Counted from the first letter of the stretch, positions 39,620 to 52,504 are shown. The stretch is 64,000 bases of DNA from Priapulus caudatus (GCF_000485595.1 NW_014577570.1:5719-69718), one strand, 5' to 3'. Notes: generated from the sequence alone by a model not told the origin. Numbers and translations are program-made.

Positions 39620-41700
39620 GAGAGAGAGAGAGCGTGTAATCTCATTAGCCGACTACGACGCAAAACACGACACCAGCTAATGACATCAGCACCCTTAAAT
39701 AATTATATTGTTCATAATTTGTAAATGTGAGAATTTGGATGGCATTGAGCAGGACATAATCGTTACTGACCGTGTTGCCTGTCTAGTTCCTGTTACTAGA
39801 AATGAATAGGGAAACTTCAGAGAATGAAAGAATGAGAACGGGGTGAATGAGAGCCAGACACAGAGAGAAAGAGAAGGATAGAGATAGACAGCCACATATA
39901 GAAACACAAAGGTATACAGCGAGTAACTGTGGCCATAAGCTATTTTCCAGTCATGGTTTTTTGAGAGCAATTAGTACCAGTTTATATTTAAAATGATAAA
40001 GTGGGTTCATCCACCATGTGGGAACTTACTGCAGAAAATTAAGTGTACCTTTTGTCCATCGTACATATATACTAGCGTGGAATGAAACTGTATCTGCACA
40101 CTTTGTTTGTGATGTGCTATCACCTGCCTTCATGCCATCTAAGTAGCATGCTCTAATATGTCTCTGTAACAACATCTACTGTAATTTGGGTTTTGGAGGA
40201 TTAATAATGTGATACACTCAGTGTGTTCTTGTATGCAGGTCACAGAGCCTTCGCATCTCGGTATCTAATAGTCTATCCTCTTACCATAAGACAGTCATTA
40301 TGTTGTATTCCAAATTGACAGGCTATTGAACTAAGTCCTGTTTAGAGATGTATAATAAGCGCAGTGCAGCAAACTGTTAAAGGGGAATATGCCATCATAT
40401 TGCAACAATGTTTACCGTCCTCTGGCTATCACATTGATGCAGTACTGCAGCAGTAATAGTAGTAGTATTACTGTACAATAATTCCCCCAGTTCGATATCT
40501 ATTTGCTACACCACGTGTGCATTTTATATAGTAATACGTAATACGTAGCTTGATTCAGTACACGTAGAAGTTTTTACTCGGGTCCGATATACAGTTATGT
40601 GTAGCTGCCAGTGTACACTACAGTGAAAGAGAGAATGTGATGCACAAGAAAGGCGTACATCGCATTCTCTTTGTAAAATGCAATATACATTTCATTTTTG
40701 CATAAGATTTTGTTGCTTGAGCGAAGTTAAATGTTTGCAACTTGCGTTACCTTGACTGTCATTTTATACATGAAGGAGAAATGTGATTCGGCTGTGTGCA
40801 TTCAGATGACTGCTCAGGTAACGATTTGTTGCTTTCGTGTTACTAAATAAATGTGATATATAAACACAGCATACCCAGACATTTCGTTTACTGCTCTCAT
40901 TGGGAAATTATACAATTATATTAAAATCAGTGTTATTTTTATGTAAATCCAAGGATATTAACCAGTTGGGGACAGTTTTGTCAACCTAGTTAGTTGCCAG
41001 TTACATGCAGAATGATAGTGATTGATTGAATTGTTTTCTTTGCAAAGAGGCTATACCAGTTGTGAGGGCTGTCATTAACAATAACAGGTCACTGCCCCTG
41101 TACTCGAACGCATGCGCGCGTTCACCAACAAAGAGAGAGAGGAGGGGCGAGGGACAGAGCCTGAGGAGCCTGAGACACTACTTCGTTAGTGCACGCGTGC
41201 ATGCGTTCGAATACGTGTCACCTGTGAATGACAGCTCTGACAACTGGTCTAGCTTCTTAGTAATGAAGTGAGAACAAGAAGAGAGCGCTAGGGAAAGAGA
41301 GCGCTGGAGAGACAGAGAGAGAAAGATCGAGAGAGGGGGAGAGACGAGACGAGACAACCACAACCTTGTACTGGTACGTACGTGCGTTTACTTGCTGCAA
41401 TAGGTAGAATTACATTACACCTACAGACTTGTGGGCGGTAGGGAGGACTCCTCTTGACAGTGATTGTTAGCTTTTCCATGTCAGTTATTTCCCCCCTATC
41501 CGAAGTCCGAACGTGTCCTAAACTATTCGTTATTAGCATTTTCTTCATTGAAATGTATTACGCATACAGACTGCGTCTGTTGTAGAGATAGTAGGTCAAA
41601 TTAAGAGATCTGAACAAAAAAGTAGAGAGATTATCTACGAGTTAGTATATTAGTTGGAGCAGTTAGCTGGCATAGAGGACCTGTGTCACGCAACACTTAC
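39620..41700. other. Second copy of the Elongin C 3' flank
   Basis: Matches 35429-37516 apart from a few substitutions and small indels (for example 8 bp missing near 40120). No gene is seen. Confidence 0.6.
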
Positions 41701-42627
41701 GCCGCGTTCACACGGAGCAATTTGTCGACGCGGGTCGGTTTTGAGGAGAGCGTTCACACGACGTTGGATCGATCAGTCCGTTGTTGTCCAATTTCTTGAA
41801 ATAACTGCACGTTGTTCGTGCCCTTCCCGATCTGTTGCTGTTATCTACCACCTTCTTATAAGTATTTCTTAACCGTTTGAGCCGATTATTAACTTGTTGT
41901 ACAGTTTTAACTATCGCCCGCTCAGCCAGTTTTTCAACAATTTTCTGGTAGGCTAGACGATTTAGTCTGGTAGCTTATGCATTCCCGTGGGCATTTAATG
42001 ATTAAAGCAAGAGACCTATGATAATATCTTTATAATATAGTATAGAACAAGAAAAATGAAGGTGGCAATCTGGGATATTGCGCAAACATTATTTTGCGAT
42101 CGACGCGTTTCATAAAATCGCTGATAAAATAATGTTTGCGCAATATCCCAGATTGCCACCTTCATTTTTCTTGTTCTATACTATATCATAAAGATATTAA
42201 AATAGGTCTCTTGCTTTAATCATTAAATGCCAACGGGAGCTCAATTCATGACATAAGAGACCACACTAATTTCTCGAGGTTCCTGTTAAAATCCGATTTC
42301 CAAATCTCGAGAAGAGCGACGTTGTCCTCGTGAGACCACAGTCGATCAACCCCTTCTGTGGCCTTTTTGGGCATTTTGACGGATATTTTAATGAAAATAC
42401 TGAAAAACGCGCGTGTAGAAACAAACGCGGAAGTAACGCGCAAGTCGACACTGATGACATCTACCACCGTACTAATTCTGTCCCGTGTCGTGTGTCGGTG
42501 CAAGTTCACACGGAAAACATTTGTAACACTTTTGTATCGAGAAAACGTCCATGTGAACGCTTGGCCCGGGACAATTTTAGCCCGGATCGTTTTAGACCCG
42601 GGACAAATTGCTACGTGTGAACGCGGC
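41701..42627 (-). mobile_element. Harbinger-like element, second copy, carrying a nested insertion
   Basis: Same ends and Myb/SANT-like frames as 37517-38178. It lacks 42 bp near its left end and contains the hairpin MITE at 41963-42268. Confidence 0.6.
41963..42268. mobile_element. Hairpin MITE inserted in the Harbinger-like element
   Basis: About 306 bp that fold almost entirely on themselves: ends TAGTCTGG and CCACACTA, arms through GCATTTAATGATTAAAGCAA, and a perfect inner arm GTATAGAACAAGAAAAATGA. ATT is duplicated at the insertion point; the empty site is visible at about 37820 in the other copy. Confidence 0.9.
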
Positions 42628-42986
42628 TATATTCGTGTTCGTTACGCAGTCGCGTAATTTTTATGCAGAAATTGGAAAATTGTAGCACTCTGCCGGTATG
42701 TCAGTCTGACAATCTGGGCATGATATAACATAATCAGGAGTGAATAATAATAGATCTATATATAATCTATAATATTCACTCCTGATATAATATATAGTAT
42801 AATATAGTAATGGCGATGTTGCCATGTCAGCCTGACATGTATTCCGCTGTCACGCACAGTACACCTGATATTTTGCCATTTGATAATGTAAAACATAATG
42901 CTATATTATTAGATTTCCATCTCTGACTCGTACTTTTTCGCAACTTTAAGTTAGAGCGTATAGCCTGCATTTTTTTATACATGATG

Positions 42987-43253
42987 CAGGGCCGTAGGTT
43001 GAGCAAATTCCTAGGGGGAGGGCAAAATTTTATGACTCGACTGTGTAATGATGAGCGACGGGCGCAGCTCTTGATCGACGTCCATAGCGTGGTAGGGGTG
43101 GGTCTGAGACAAGGCTTTCACGGATAAGTGACCAAAAAATCACGGTAGGGTTATTTACGATTATTAGCTGAGCTTATTTGTTAATTTCGCTCTAAAATCT
43201 AGGGAGAAGCTGCCGCCCTCCCCCCCCCCAGACACACACAGGCTACGGCCCTG
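42987..43253. mobile_element. MITE with CAGGGCCGTAG ends and 5-bp target duplication
   Basis: 267 bp with ends CAGGGCCGTAGG and GGCTACGGCCCTG, flanked by TGATG on both sides. The first 36 bp also end the first copy at 38540-38575. Same family style as 28093-28276 and 45545-47049. Confidence 0.85.
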
Positions 43254-43378
43254 TGATGTACCAACCTACAAGATGTAGTTGCAGCAGCTCAAGATACCGC
43301 TGATGTTGTTCTTTACCGCCCATCTTCTAGATTTGTGTTAAATAGTTTTGCGCAGATGTGCACCTTCAATAAGCGAGT
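43254..43378. other. Short spacer
   Basis: No gene or clear repeat is visible between the MITE and the ACGC repeat block. Confidence 0.4.
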
Positions 43379-43885
43379 TCGTAGTTAGCCAAGGGGTTGT
43401 GTGAGATCACAGGTCACCGTGTCATTTGTGACAAAAATCGGTGAAATCTCGGGTGCGGCATGCGCTCTCGGTTCAGTACGTTCAGTACATGTATTCTGTG
43501 TACGTGCACATGCATGCACGTACACACGCACGCACGCACTTGTACGTACACACGCACGCACGCATGTGTAGGTGCACACGCACGCACACGCACGCACGTG
43601 TAGGTGCACACGCACGCACGCACATGTAGATGCACACGCACGCACGCACGTGTAGGTGCACACGCACGCACACACGTGTAGGTGCACACGCACGCACGCA
43701 CGCACGCACGCACGTGTGTGTACGTGCACACGCAACGCACGCACGCACGCACGCACGTGTACGTGGACACGCACGCACGCACGCACGTGTACGTGGACAC
43801 GCACGCACGCACGTACGTGTACACGTACGCACGTGTAGCCTACGTGGACATGTATGCACGCACGCACGCACGTGTGCGTGAACAC
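43379..43885. repeat. Repeat block with ACGC minisatellite, related to 50036-50290
   Basis: A shared lead sequence (TAGTTAGCCAAGGGGTTGTG ... GGTGAAATCTCGGGTGCGGC) runs into imperfect GTGTAGGTGCACACGCACGC units. The same lead and array occur at 50036-50290. Long frames across it are repeat artefacts. Confidence 0.85.
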
Positions 43886-44322
43886 GCGAAGACTGTAGCA
43901 TTACAACGACACGGATGCATGCGTATGTGTAGGGTGCGATCGAAATACGAAATATTTTTCAAAAATGACCTAATCCGGAAGAATTCGTGGCAAAGTTCGC
44001 GCATGGGCAGACTAATTACGAACTCCAGTACCATTAGCGAACCAGTAATTACCAGTAGCGTAGAGCTCTAACTCATTTTGCCTGGAGGTGTGGTGCAACG
44101 CCACGTGCGTGGTGTGTTCCGGGATGGTGACCGCAATTGACCGAGTAATGTATATACATTCCTCTTCCCCCACCCAGCTAGCTACGGCCTTGAATACCCG
44201 GATCGTAGCAGAACGCCATATCTTTCCGATTCCTGCATGGAAATCACGCGGCTGCTTGACGAAAGGCAATAGGAGTTTCCTCAAACGCGCTCGTGGCAGA
44301 TAACTGCTCTAAACGATATATA
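43886..44322. other. No recognised gene
   Basis: A minus-strand frame at 44012-44284 has no recognisable family. Confidence 0.3.
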
Positions 44323-44507
44323 CAGTCAACTCTTAAAGTTGCGAACACGCTCAAAACTAAATCTCACGTTAAACCGGACAATTTTTAAGTCCTAATGTAA
44401 GACATGTTAGATATGCCTGGAATAGGCCCCCTATAAACCGACCTTCACAGAAAACCGAACTAAATTGCCGGTCTCGAGGGTGGTCGGTATATTTGGAGAG
44501 TTGACCG
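44323..44507. mobile_element. Small TA-flanked MITE (Tc1/mariner-like)
   Basis: 185 bp with ends CAGTCAACTCT and AGAGTTGACCG inside TA dinucleotides. Non-coding. Confidence 0.75.
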
Positions 44508-44985
44508 TACTATATCTAGTAGGCTTAAATATCTCCCTTTTTGTTTAGATATCTCAACTCGTCCTATTATGTGCCCAAAAATCGCATGTTGCATTGAATA
44601 TTCAGTTCTCTGAAGAAAATGACATTAATGGATATAGTCTTGGACATATTTAAACTTCGGATAATTGGGCAAATAACTGGTATAAAAGGCGGACAATCGG
44701 CTGTCAATAGGTGGTCGCGGTCCCCCGACCCCCTCTGACCCCTTTTATTGGCTACGGGCCTGTTATGCAGATATATATAAGCATTGAAAGGTAGTGTCAT
44801 GAGACAATCAGTATAGGTGAACAATGAATGGGTCTCTGCTCTCGCCATGATAAACGCGCACTATGACACGCAACATGTAGATCAAGAAGACACTGACAGA
44901 CATGATCTTCACTACACTCCATTCAATGAAACTGGAACTAAACAGCCTACTGTGGCATATGCCAGAAGTTACTGTCAGCGTCACA
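44508..44985. other. No recognised gene; one orphan hAT-like end
   Basis: GGCTACGGGCCTG at about 44750 looks like the right end of a CAGGGCC-type element, but no matching left end is visible. Confidence 0.35.
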
Positions 44986-45472
44986 GAATAGTCTCGTAAA
45001 TGTATTGGAAGGTATTCGTTATCACGTGATACAGTCGTGAATAGTCTCGTAAATGTATTGGAAGGTATTCGTTATCACGTGATACAGTCGTGAATAGTCC
45101 CGTAAACGTATTGGACGGTATTCGTTATCACGTGATAGGCCTACAGTCATGAATAGTCCCGTAAACGTATTGGAAGGTATTCGTTAGCACGTGATACAGT
45201 CATGAATAGTCCCGTAAACGTATTGGAAGGTATTCGTTATCACGTGATACAGTCATGAATAGTCCCGTAAACGTATTGGAAGGTATTCGTTATCACGTGA
45301 TACAGTCATGAATAGTCCCGTAAACGTATTAGAAGGTATTCGTTAGCACGTGATACAGTCATGAATAGTCCCGTAAACGTATTGGAAGGTATTCGTTAGC
45401 ACTTGATACGTACAGTCGTGAATAGTCCCGTAAACGTATTGGAAGGTATGCGTTAGCACGTGATACACTCAT
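44986..45472. repeat. 53-bp satellite containing a TATCACGTGATA palindrome
   Basis: Nine or so units of GAATAGTCCCGTAAACGTAT, TGGAAGGTATTCGTTATCAC and GTGATACAGTCAT. Most units keep the 12-bp palindrome TATCACGTGATA with a central CACGTG; some have TAGCACGTGATA. One unit has six extra bases. Confidence 0.93.
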
Positions 45473-45544
45473 GTGATTATAATTTATTATTGACAAATAG
45501 TACTGTTAATGCACTAACGTGTCGTCAGTCTGTGGCATAGAGAT

Positions 45545-46486
45545 CAGGGCCGTAGTGGCCCTCCCAAAGGTGCCACTGCAGAAATATGTAGCCGATGCGG
45601 TGGGGGGGTCTGGGGTACTCCCAGAAAAATGTAGAGCCTGGAAATGGCATTTCTGCATTCATTTTAAAGAATGAAAGAAATGGCAATTCTGATCATTTTA
45701 AAAGGTCAATTTGTAAATTTCAAAGAGGAATGTAGCTTAAAGCTGATGTTTTGACTAAAGTATCTAAAATATATATTATGAGTATGATAACTAATAAAAC
45801 ATTATTTACAAAATTGTATATACTATCAGTACATAATTATGAAAATAATCCTATTTTCATCTGCATTTATACTTTCACTATGTACATCTGTATGTTTTGA
45901 AGTTTTGAATTTGAATAGGCACATTGTCATATTAAATACACATTCCAAATCTTTAGAGCACTGATATAACACCTCTAATTGATCAGTATTAATAGTAATA
46001 CCAGACAGTCCAGTCAGATAGCTTGTCATTTTATTTTTTATTATTCCAATTTGATCTTTTCTGCCTGGATGGCAACTTACAAATTCTGAAATTACATTTT
46101 GTTCATCTACCTTGTCTAACATGTCTGCGTGCAAATGCATGACCATTGCATTGTTGAGGCCCTAACTGGGTCGTGCTGGGTCGGGGGGGGGGGGCACTCC
46201 ATATATATTGCATGGTAGGTATGTGCCGCGGGAGAGACCCCATTTTCAACCCTAACCCTAAACTTCCGTTTCAGTGCATCGCATTTTTAAGAAATATCTC
46301 GTTCCAGAGCATTAACTTTAGTTACCATGCAGATTTTACATTTTTGCCGTTCCGGAGACCCTAGTTTTTAATATTTCCGTTCCGTGGATCGTACTTCAGA
46401 ATACGTTGAAGCCGGGCCGTCAAGGCATGCATGCAACGTGTGTGTGTTGTATGTGTGCGTGCGTGCGTGTGTTGCCTGTGTGTGTG

Positions 46487-46528
<42 letters not shown>

Positions 46529-47049
46529 GGCGTGTGCGTGTGCGTGTGCGTGTGCGTGTGCGTGTGCGTGTGCGTGCGCGTGCGCGTGCGTGTGCGTGCG
46601 TTCATCTCTCTCCGGGTCATGTTTTTCTCCTCTACATAATACAACAAATTATTGGTTCAAGTGCTACAGCATATATTTTAAAGCAAAGCACTGCCCCCCC
46701 CACAGTTCCGGAGACCCCCTCTTTAAACGTGTCCAGTGTCATAGCATTGAATTTCAACGAAATCCTAGCTCCGGAGACCCCCATTTTCGAACATAGCCAG
46801 TTCCAGAGCATACCACATTCAAAAAATATTAGTTCCAGAGACTCCCATTTTCAGATATGAGTTAGTGTCAGAGCCCCCCCCCCCTATTTTTGACTTTGCA
46901 GTGGCACATACCTACCATAATGTGGGGTGAGTGCCCCCCCACCGGGGTTTCATCTCCTTGGTATATGTTGCTCCTTGGTTCCCTGCAGAATTTTTTTTTA
47001 AATAGTGCCACGGCAGTGCCGTGCTGCCGTGGCGGCCACTACGGGCCTG
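45545..47049. mobile_element. 1.5-kb element with CAGGGCCGTAGTGGCC ends and 5-bp target duplication
   Basis: Ends CAGGGCCGTAGTGGCC and GGCCACTACGGGCCTG, flanked by GAGAT on both sides (45540-45544 and 47050-47054). Inside are a minus-strand frame of 106 residues at 45826-46146 with no recognised domain, an inner inverted repeat (ATGGTAGGTATGTGCC near 46202, GGCACATACCTACCAT near 46903) and a GT microsatellite at 46435-46600. It is probably a non-autonomous hAT-like element with a nested insertion. Confidence 0.8.
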
Positions 47050-47189
47050 GAGATCTTCGTAAATACCACTCGCGCATGCGCAAAGTTATCGGCGCGTTGC
47101 ATGCTGGTCTAGCTGGTGATCACGAAAGTTTGCAAACTGAGTTAGCGATGTATGTCTGCGCAGTATGTTCGAGAAACAGATAGTAGAAC

Positions 47190-47510
47190 ACGTGCGGGCG
47201 TGAGTGCGTGCGTGCGTGCGGGCGTGTGCACGTACACGTGCGTGCGTGTGTACGTGCACGTCGTGCGTGCGTGCGTGCGTGCGTGCGTGCGTCGTGTGCA
47301 CGTAAACGTTCGTGCGTGTGCACGTAAATACCGATTCTAGACAACTACCCCTGGACAATTACCCACCGGACAATTACCCCCGGACAATTACCCACCAGGA
47401 CAATTACCCACAGGACAATTACCCCCTGGACAATTACCCACCAGGACATTTACCCACCAGGACAATTACCCACCAGGACAATTAACCGCCAGGACAATTC
47501 CCCCTTCCCC
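47190..47510. repeat. GTGCGTGC array and GGACAATTACCCACCA minisatellite
   Basis: GTGCGTGCGTG-type repeats at 47190-47330 are followed by about ten 15-17-bp units of GGACAATTACCCACCA at 47338-47510. The second motif recurs in reverse complement at 49505-49625. Confidence 0.9.
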
Positions 47511-48990
47511 CAAAATTCCCCCTTCCGTAAATTTTTGTCCGCTGCAATACATAATGTATGTCTGGAAAAGAGAGAAATGTCTACCCCATGTGTTCAGAGA
47601 ACAGCGGCGTCGATAATTGGGACGCGGGAGGGGAGTCGCCCCTACCCCTCCTATAATGACGGAAATGTTGTAACCCAAATTATCTTGCTCTTGGCCATGT
47701 ACGTTATGTTATGTAACTGTTTGTGCGTGTGTGCGTATATGTGGCTGGCTGTGTGCGTGCGTGCGTGTCTGTGTGCGTGCGTGTGTGTGTACGTGAGTGA
47801 AATACTGATTATCAACAGAATTTATTACAAGTGTTAATACTTGTGTGAAGTGGGGGGGGGGAGCATGCCCTCCGAAAATCTTTTTTATTTTGATGCAAAA
47901 TGGTGCAATTTGACGCATTAATTCTAAGGTCATCTATCTGCATTTTTTCCAGCTTATATTTGAGTAGGATTGATGATATTTATCAGCAATTTGACCACAT
48001 GACAAACACATCACTAGTTTACTGCAAAAAATATACGTACTTAATTGTCAATTTTCACAGCGTGATATATAAATTTGCTTTTAAAGGTCATGTAATCTGC
48101 CACTGTGGAAGTACTGTATATTTGCATATGTACATTCCTTCTTCACTTATGAATAGTTATAACAATAATTTAAACAGTGCGGCCAAAAATGAAACAATGG
48201 TCATTCTGAATGCTTGTGTAATGAATAGAATTGTGAATAAAGTTTCAAAATCATAACTGAATTGTCTAATATGAGGTTTTAAATCATTGTTTTCACATTT
48301 CATCTCTGAATGTATACAAGATTTTTAGTTTTTATGTGATACAGGTAGTGATAATGTACATTATGAAAAACCATAATTTTCCATTATATCGCAATATATA
48401 CATCTAATGATGTATTCAATAAATTCCGAATTTTAACAACAGCTTGAGGGGAGCAGACTGCAATTTTAGGCAATCGATAAATCGAACGCCTATAATAGGA
48501 TACGCGAGCGTGAAGATGCACAGATGGACTCAGCATGCGAGCGATTAGGCCGGGAGCGACGCTCGCGCGAGTATCGCCAGCACTGTCGCGTAGGCAAAGT
48601 ATTACTTAATGTACGGAAAGGTAATTAAGTGGGTGTCGCGTCGCTGCTGTTTCTTGATTTACGCGAGTTTGCATTACGCGAATTTGCAATAGCGCGTAAT
48701 AAATTTACTTGAAGAATAACAAGAACAACACTACAAGAATAACGCGACGCGGCGACTGCCAGGCGCGTGGAGAGCACGTAAAATAAATGTGATGTTATTC
48801 ATTGTATTAAGCGACCCAGAAAATGTCTAGACATGTACGTGTGCATGTGCGCGCGCTTCGCTCCCGCTGCTGATGCGCAGGTGAAGGCCGATACTTGCCG
48901 ATATGAACTTCAATAGGAGTGTTTCATGTTGATAAACATTGACGTCATATGCGCACATGCGCAGTTTAACGGTTGGCAGCAAGCAAATGC
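47511..48990. other. No supported gene; Arg-rich fragment at about 48480-48600
   Basis: A plus-strand stretch reads KSNAYNRIREREDAQMDSAC then ERLGRERRSREYRQHCRVGK. Its Arg/Glu-rich periodic style resembles N-terminal parts of some transposon proteins, but I cannot assign it. The rest shows no coding signal. Confidence 0.25.
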
Positions 48991-48994
48991 GTGA

Positions 48995-49260
48995 TTATTA
49001 CGATACGTGCACACGCACGCACACACTCATGCACGCACGTGTACGTGCACACGCACGCACGCACGCATGCACGCACGTGTACGTGCGCACGCACGCACGC
49101 ACGTCTACGTGCCCATGCATGCACGTGTACCTGCACACACACGCACGTACGCACGCACGCACACATGCACACACGTATACCTGCACACGCCCACACGCAC
49201 GCACGCACGAACGTGTACCTGCACACGCGCACGCACGCACGCACGCACGATCATCTGTAA
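48995..49260. repeat. ACGC minisatellite
   Basis: Imperfect CACGCACGCACGTGTACGTG units. Frames open on both strands are artefacts. Confidence 0.9.
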
Positions 49261-49504
49261 ATGTCAAGCAGCACGCTTCGCTTCTGCCAACCATGACACA
49301 TAACAAATACACGTGACCTGATCTATGACGTCACGTGAAACACTCTTATATCGGGTATCGGAAAATGTCGCAAATAAGTCAAAATATCGGCAGTATCAGC
49401 GAATGTTGAAGTTGAAATTATGAAATCATGAAGTTGGTCCGTTAGATGAATCATCATTACTGTACGGTGTGTGTGTGTGGGGGGGGGGCTAGGATAATCG
49501 TGCG

Positions 49505-49625
49505 GGGGTGGGGGTAATTGCCCTGGTGGGTAATTGTCCTGGTGGGTAATTGTCCGGATGGGTAATTGTCCTGGTGGGTAATTGTCCGGGTGGGTAATTG
49601 TCCAGTGGGTAGTTGTCCGGATACG
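49505..49625. repeat. GGTAATTGTCC minisatellite (inverted relative to 47338-47510)
   Basis: Units of GGTGGGTAATTGTCCT, the reverse complement of the array 2 kb upstream. Confidence 0.9.
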
Positions 49626-50035
49626 GTAAATACCGCCACCTTTCAATATAGGTTGCTACGTACATTCATGCAGTACCCAAACCAATTCAGTTGGCTGGCT
49701 CCAAAGCTCCAAATTCTGATGTAAACGAGCCCCCTGTAATGCCATTAATGCCTGTAAGGGCATATGCCATTACGTACTTCACTTGTAAAAAACAGGTAAT
49801 GGCAAAACGACAAAGTGTTATACCATAGATAGAGAATGAAGAGCTAATAATACCTAGGTATTATTAGCTGCTGATAGAATACATGGCTGTGATATCTTCT
49901 ATTTGATATCTATGGCTATACGCGTTCTGTGCAAATATATAAAATATATAAGTAATAGTAATATTTAAAAAAAATATATAGTACGTGTGGTTACTCGTTG
50001 CAAAAAGTACGTTAACCCTATATCTTTATAGTTAC
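49626..50035. other. No gene; short perfect palindrome
   Basis: A perfect palindrome centred on CCTAGG at about 49840-49870 (AGCTAATAATACC and its complement). Otherwise AT-rich. Confidence 0.5.
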
Positions 50036-50290
50036 TTCGTAGTTAGCCAAGGGGTTGTGTGACGTCACAGGTCACCGGGTCATTTGGGACAAAAATCGGT
50101 GAAATCTCGAGTGCGGCGTGCGCTCTCGGTTCAGTACGTATATGTACATGTATTCTGCGTACGTGCACACGCACGCACGCACGTGCGCGTGCACACGCAT
50201 GCAAGTACATGTTCGTACATTCACACGCACGCACGCACGTGTACGTGCCCATGCACGCACGCACGTGTACGTGCACACGCACGCACGCAA
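50036..50290. repeat. Second repeat block with ACGC minisatellite
   Basis: Lead sequence as in 43379-43490, followed by a shorter ACGC array. Confidence 0.85.
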
Positions 50291-51243
50291 CATACACTAC
50301 GCAACTATGACTATACACGTTCTGCGCAAATATATCGCATGGACACAAACAAACGATATATACACAATAATATAGTATTCTATGTGCAGTGCGACATTCT
50401 ATATATGGCAGTACGTGTGGTTACCCGTTGCAAAGTACGTTAACCCTATATCTTCATATTTGCAACAAAACAGGTTACATAAACGACAAAGCATTATTTA
50501 CGCGTTTCCGCGCTTTGTGCCAAAAACTGCGTGGTCACAAAACGATATATAGATAGGCTCGGGTACATTTTTCTCAGATGAACCACATAAAATTTAGTAA
50601 TATCTGCGTAGTAAAAGCACGTGAAAATGCATTCACTGATCCAGTGATGTGTGCGTTTTCATATCTAGTACGCGAATGTAGTAAGCAGCGAAAACCAGCA
50701 CAACGAAATGGATCGCCCCAGGCAGGTAAACTCGTCACATGGGTTGGGTTTACCGAAGAGTCAAGCTCACTACGGACCGTTGCCGCGGCCACAACAAAAG
50801 ACGACTATATTATAGTCTATAGCACTAGTAGAGCTGGTCCTAGCTCTAGAACTATAGCCCGTCGCTCTGCTACAGGGCAGAGTGTCCTGCAGGGCAGAGA
50901 GAAGGGCTATAGTTTTAGAGCTAAGCTGTTCCATACTTTGCTGTGGCAGCGGCCACTACGAGGGCTCTAGTGTGGATAGTCTCAGCTTACCAAGCTACAA
51001 CTCGAAGTAGGGAAGTAAGAAACATTAGCCATATATATAAATGATGTAGCAGGAAGGATATATATATTTAGGAATAATCACGATTACCGGTATACATGGA
51101 TTTTTTTAGCTTGATTGGCAGAGATCATAGATGTGCAATCCAAACTGCAAATGTTGCAATATATATTGCTTAGATCCAATCAGGTGGGGACGTCCTCAAG
51201 TGCAGTACCAAAGGCTTAGCCATGCAGATACATGGCTGCTACA
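50291..51243. other. No supported gene; long stem-loop at about 50838-50925
   Basis: AGCTCTAGAACTATAGCCC and GGGCTATAGTTTTAGAGCT pair with a GC-rich loop. The 130-residue frame at 50578-50970 runs through this hairpin and has no family match. Confidence 0.45.
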
Positions 51244-52348
51244 CAGGGCTGCCAACTCTCACGCATTCGGCGTGAGACTGAGGTTTCGCAATTGAGGTTA
51301 ATCTTACGCTCTCACTCCGGGTCTGCTAATTCTCACGCATACAGAAACAAACAGATAAAAAACGAAGTATACTCTAGTGCATTTCAATTCGCTGAACAGT
51401 TGTAGATCCCGTCCTTACTTGCTAATGAGAACAGTTTTATGCAAGTGAGTTTCGCCTAAGAAGCTGAAAGAGGAAACTTGAAAAATAAAAACGAGTATAC
51501 TCATATTAACACAAAACTGCAATTACTGGTGTATAGCTAGTTTAGGATGTCATATACCATGCAAGAACCATAACATAAGTCATTTTTACACAGATTGAAT
51601 TTGACTGTCATCTTATAAGCAGAATAAGGGACCGAACAGTAGAGGTAATATAAATACGATTCCAAGCAGGATCTATAGTGATGTGCTGTTTTGAGCCATT
51701 TATATTGTATATATATACTGTGGTGCGCATGCGTATAACAAAACTTTACGCCAACATAGCAGATGTAGGGTTGACTAATTGTGGCTTTATTCTTTACGCG
51801 AATGTGTTGAGTACATTCGATAAAAAAATCATTCGGCCACGTAGCGTGCATGCGTACCCGGACCAACAGTGCGACGAAGTATATCTTTATAAAGGTGTCA
51901 TAAACTCAATTCAATATTGCAGCACATTAGCCAAAGAATTACGACTGAGGATTAAGCCGATTTAAAAAAAACACAACAATCAACAACGCCATCCTTCCAC
52001 AATATGGCTACTCTATGCCCCCCTTTCGAGTCAATATTCAAGTGAATATAAAGTCACGTGACAGCGCGAAAAACCCAACATAATGTAACCACAGCCAAGT
52101 TATCCCTATAGTGGAGATAACATATACCTAATCTATCTAAAAGCAGAACTACAGTGTATTGCATTACATACATGTGTAAGTTTCAAAACTCACATAAGTA
52201 TACACCAAAATGATTAATTTCAAGCTAAAAAATGCAAAAGCTCCCTGGTGTGGGAGGGGGTGCCCCCCTCACACACATATCCCCCCTCGGTAACTTTGCT
52301 CCCTCGCATAATCCCACTCTCAACTCTATCTCAATGCTGGCAGCCCTG
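51244..52348. mobile_element. Element with CAGGGCTGCCA ends (hAT-like)
   Basis: Starts CAGGGCTGCCAACTCTCACG and ends TGGCAGCCCTG. The CAGGG start and the GGCGTGAGAC hairpin next to it are typical of non-autonomous hAT families. No clear target duplication. Frames at 51537-51866 and 51678-51965 show no transposase. Confidence 0.55.
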
Positions 52349-52455
52349 GATGCTCTGTGTCATATAATCTGATTCCATAGTGCACCTTTACCCCAAGCCC
52401 AAGGTAAGCAGTAATAGGTAACAATTGTGTTGTAACAGGTGGAGCTGTATAGATT

Positions 52456-52504
52456 ATGGCATCCTCCATCCTTGCAGGCTACCGCAAATTTCACGAGACT
52501 TCTG
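52456..52504 (+). CDS. ELOVL: ELOVL coding exon 1
   Basis: ATG GCA TCC ... ACT TCT G, then GTGAGT donor. Encodes MASSILAGYRKFHETS. The YRKF(H) segment before DPRTRDWPL matches the family N-terminus. A CTTGCAG at 52471-52477 could alternatively be an acceptor with the start upstream. Confidence 0.75.

Noticed and set aside
44986-45472. CRISPR-like array
   Set aside because: Repeats are contiguous with no unique spacers, and the window is clearly animal DNA.
50578-50970. 130-codon frame as a gene
   Set aside because: Runs through a long hairpin, has no family similarity and no splice or poly(A) context.
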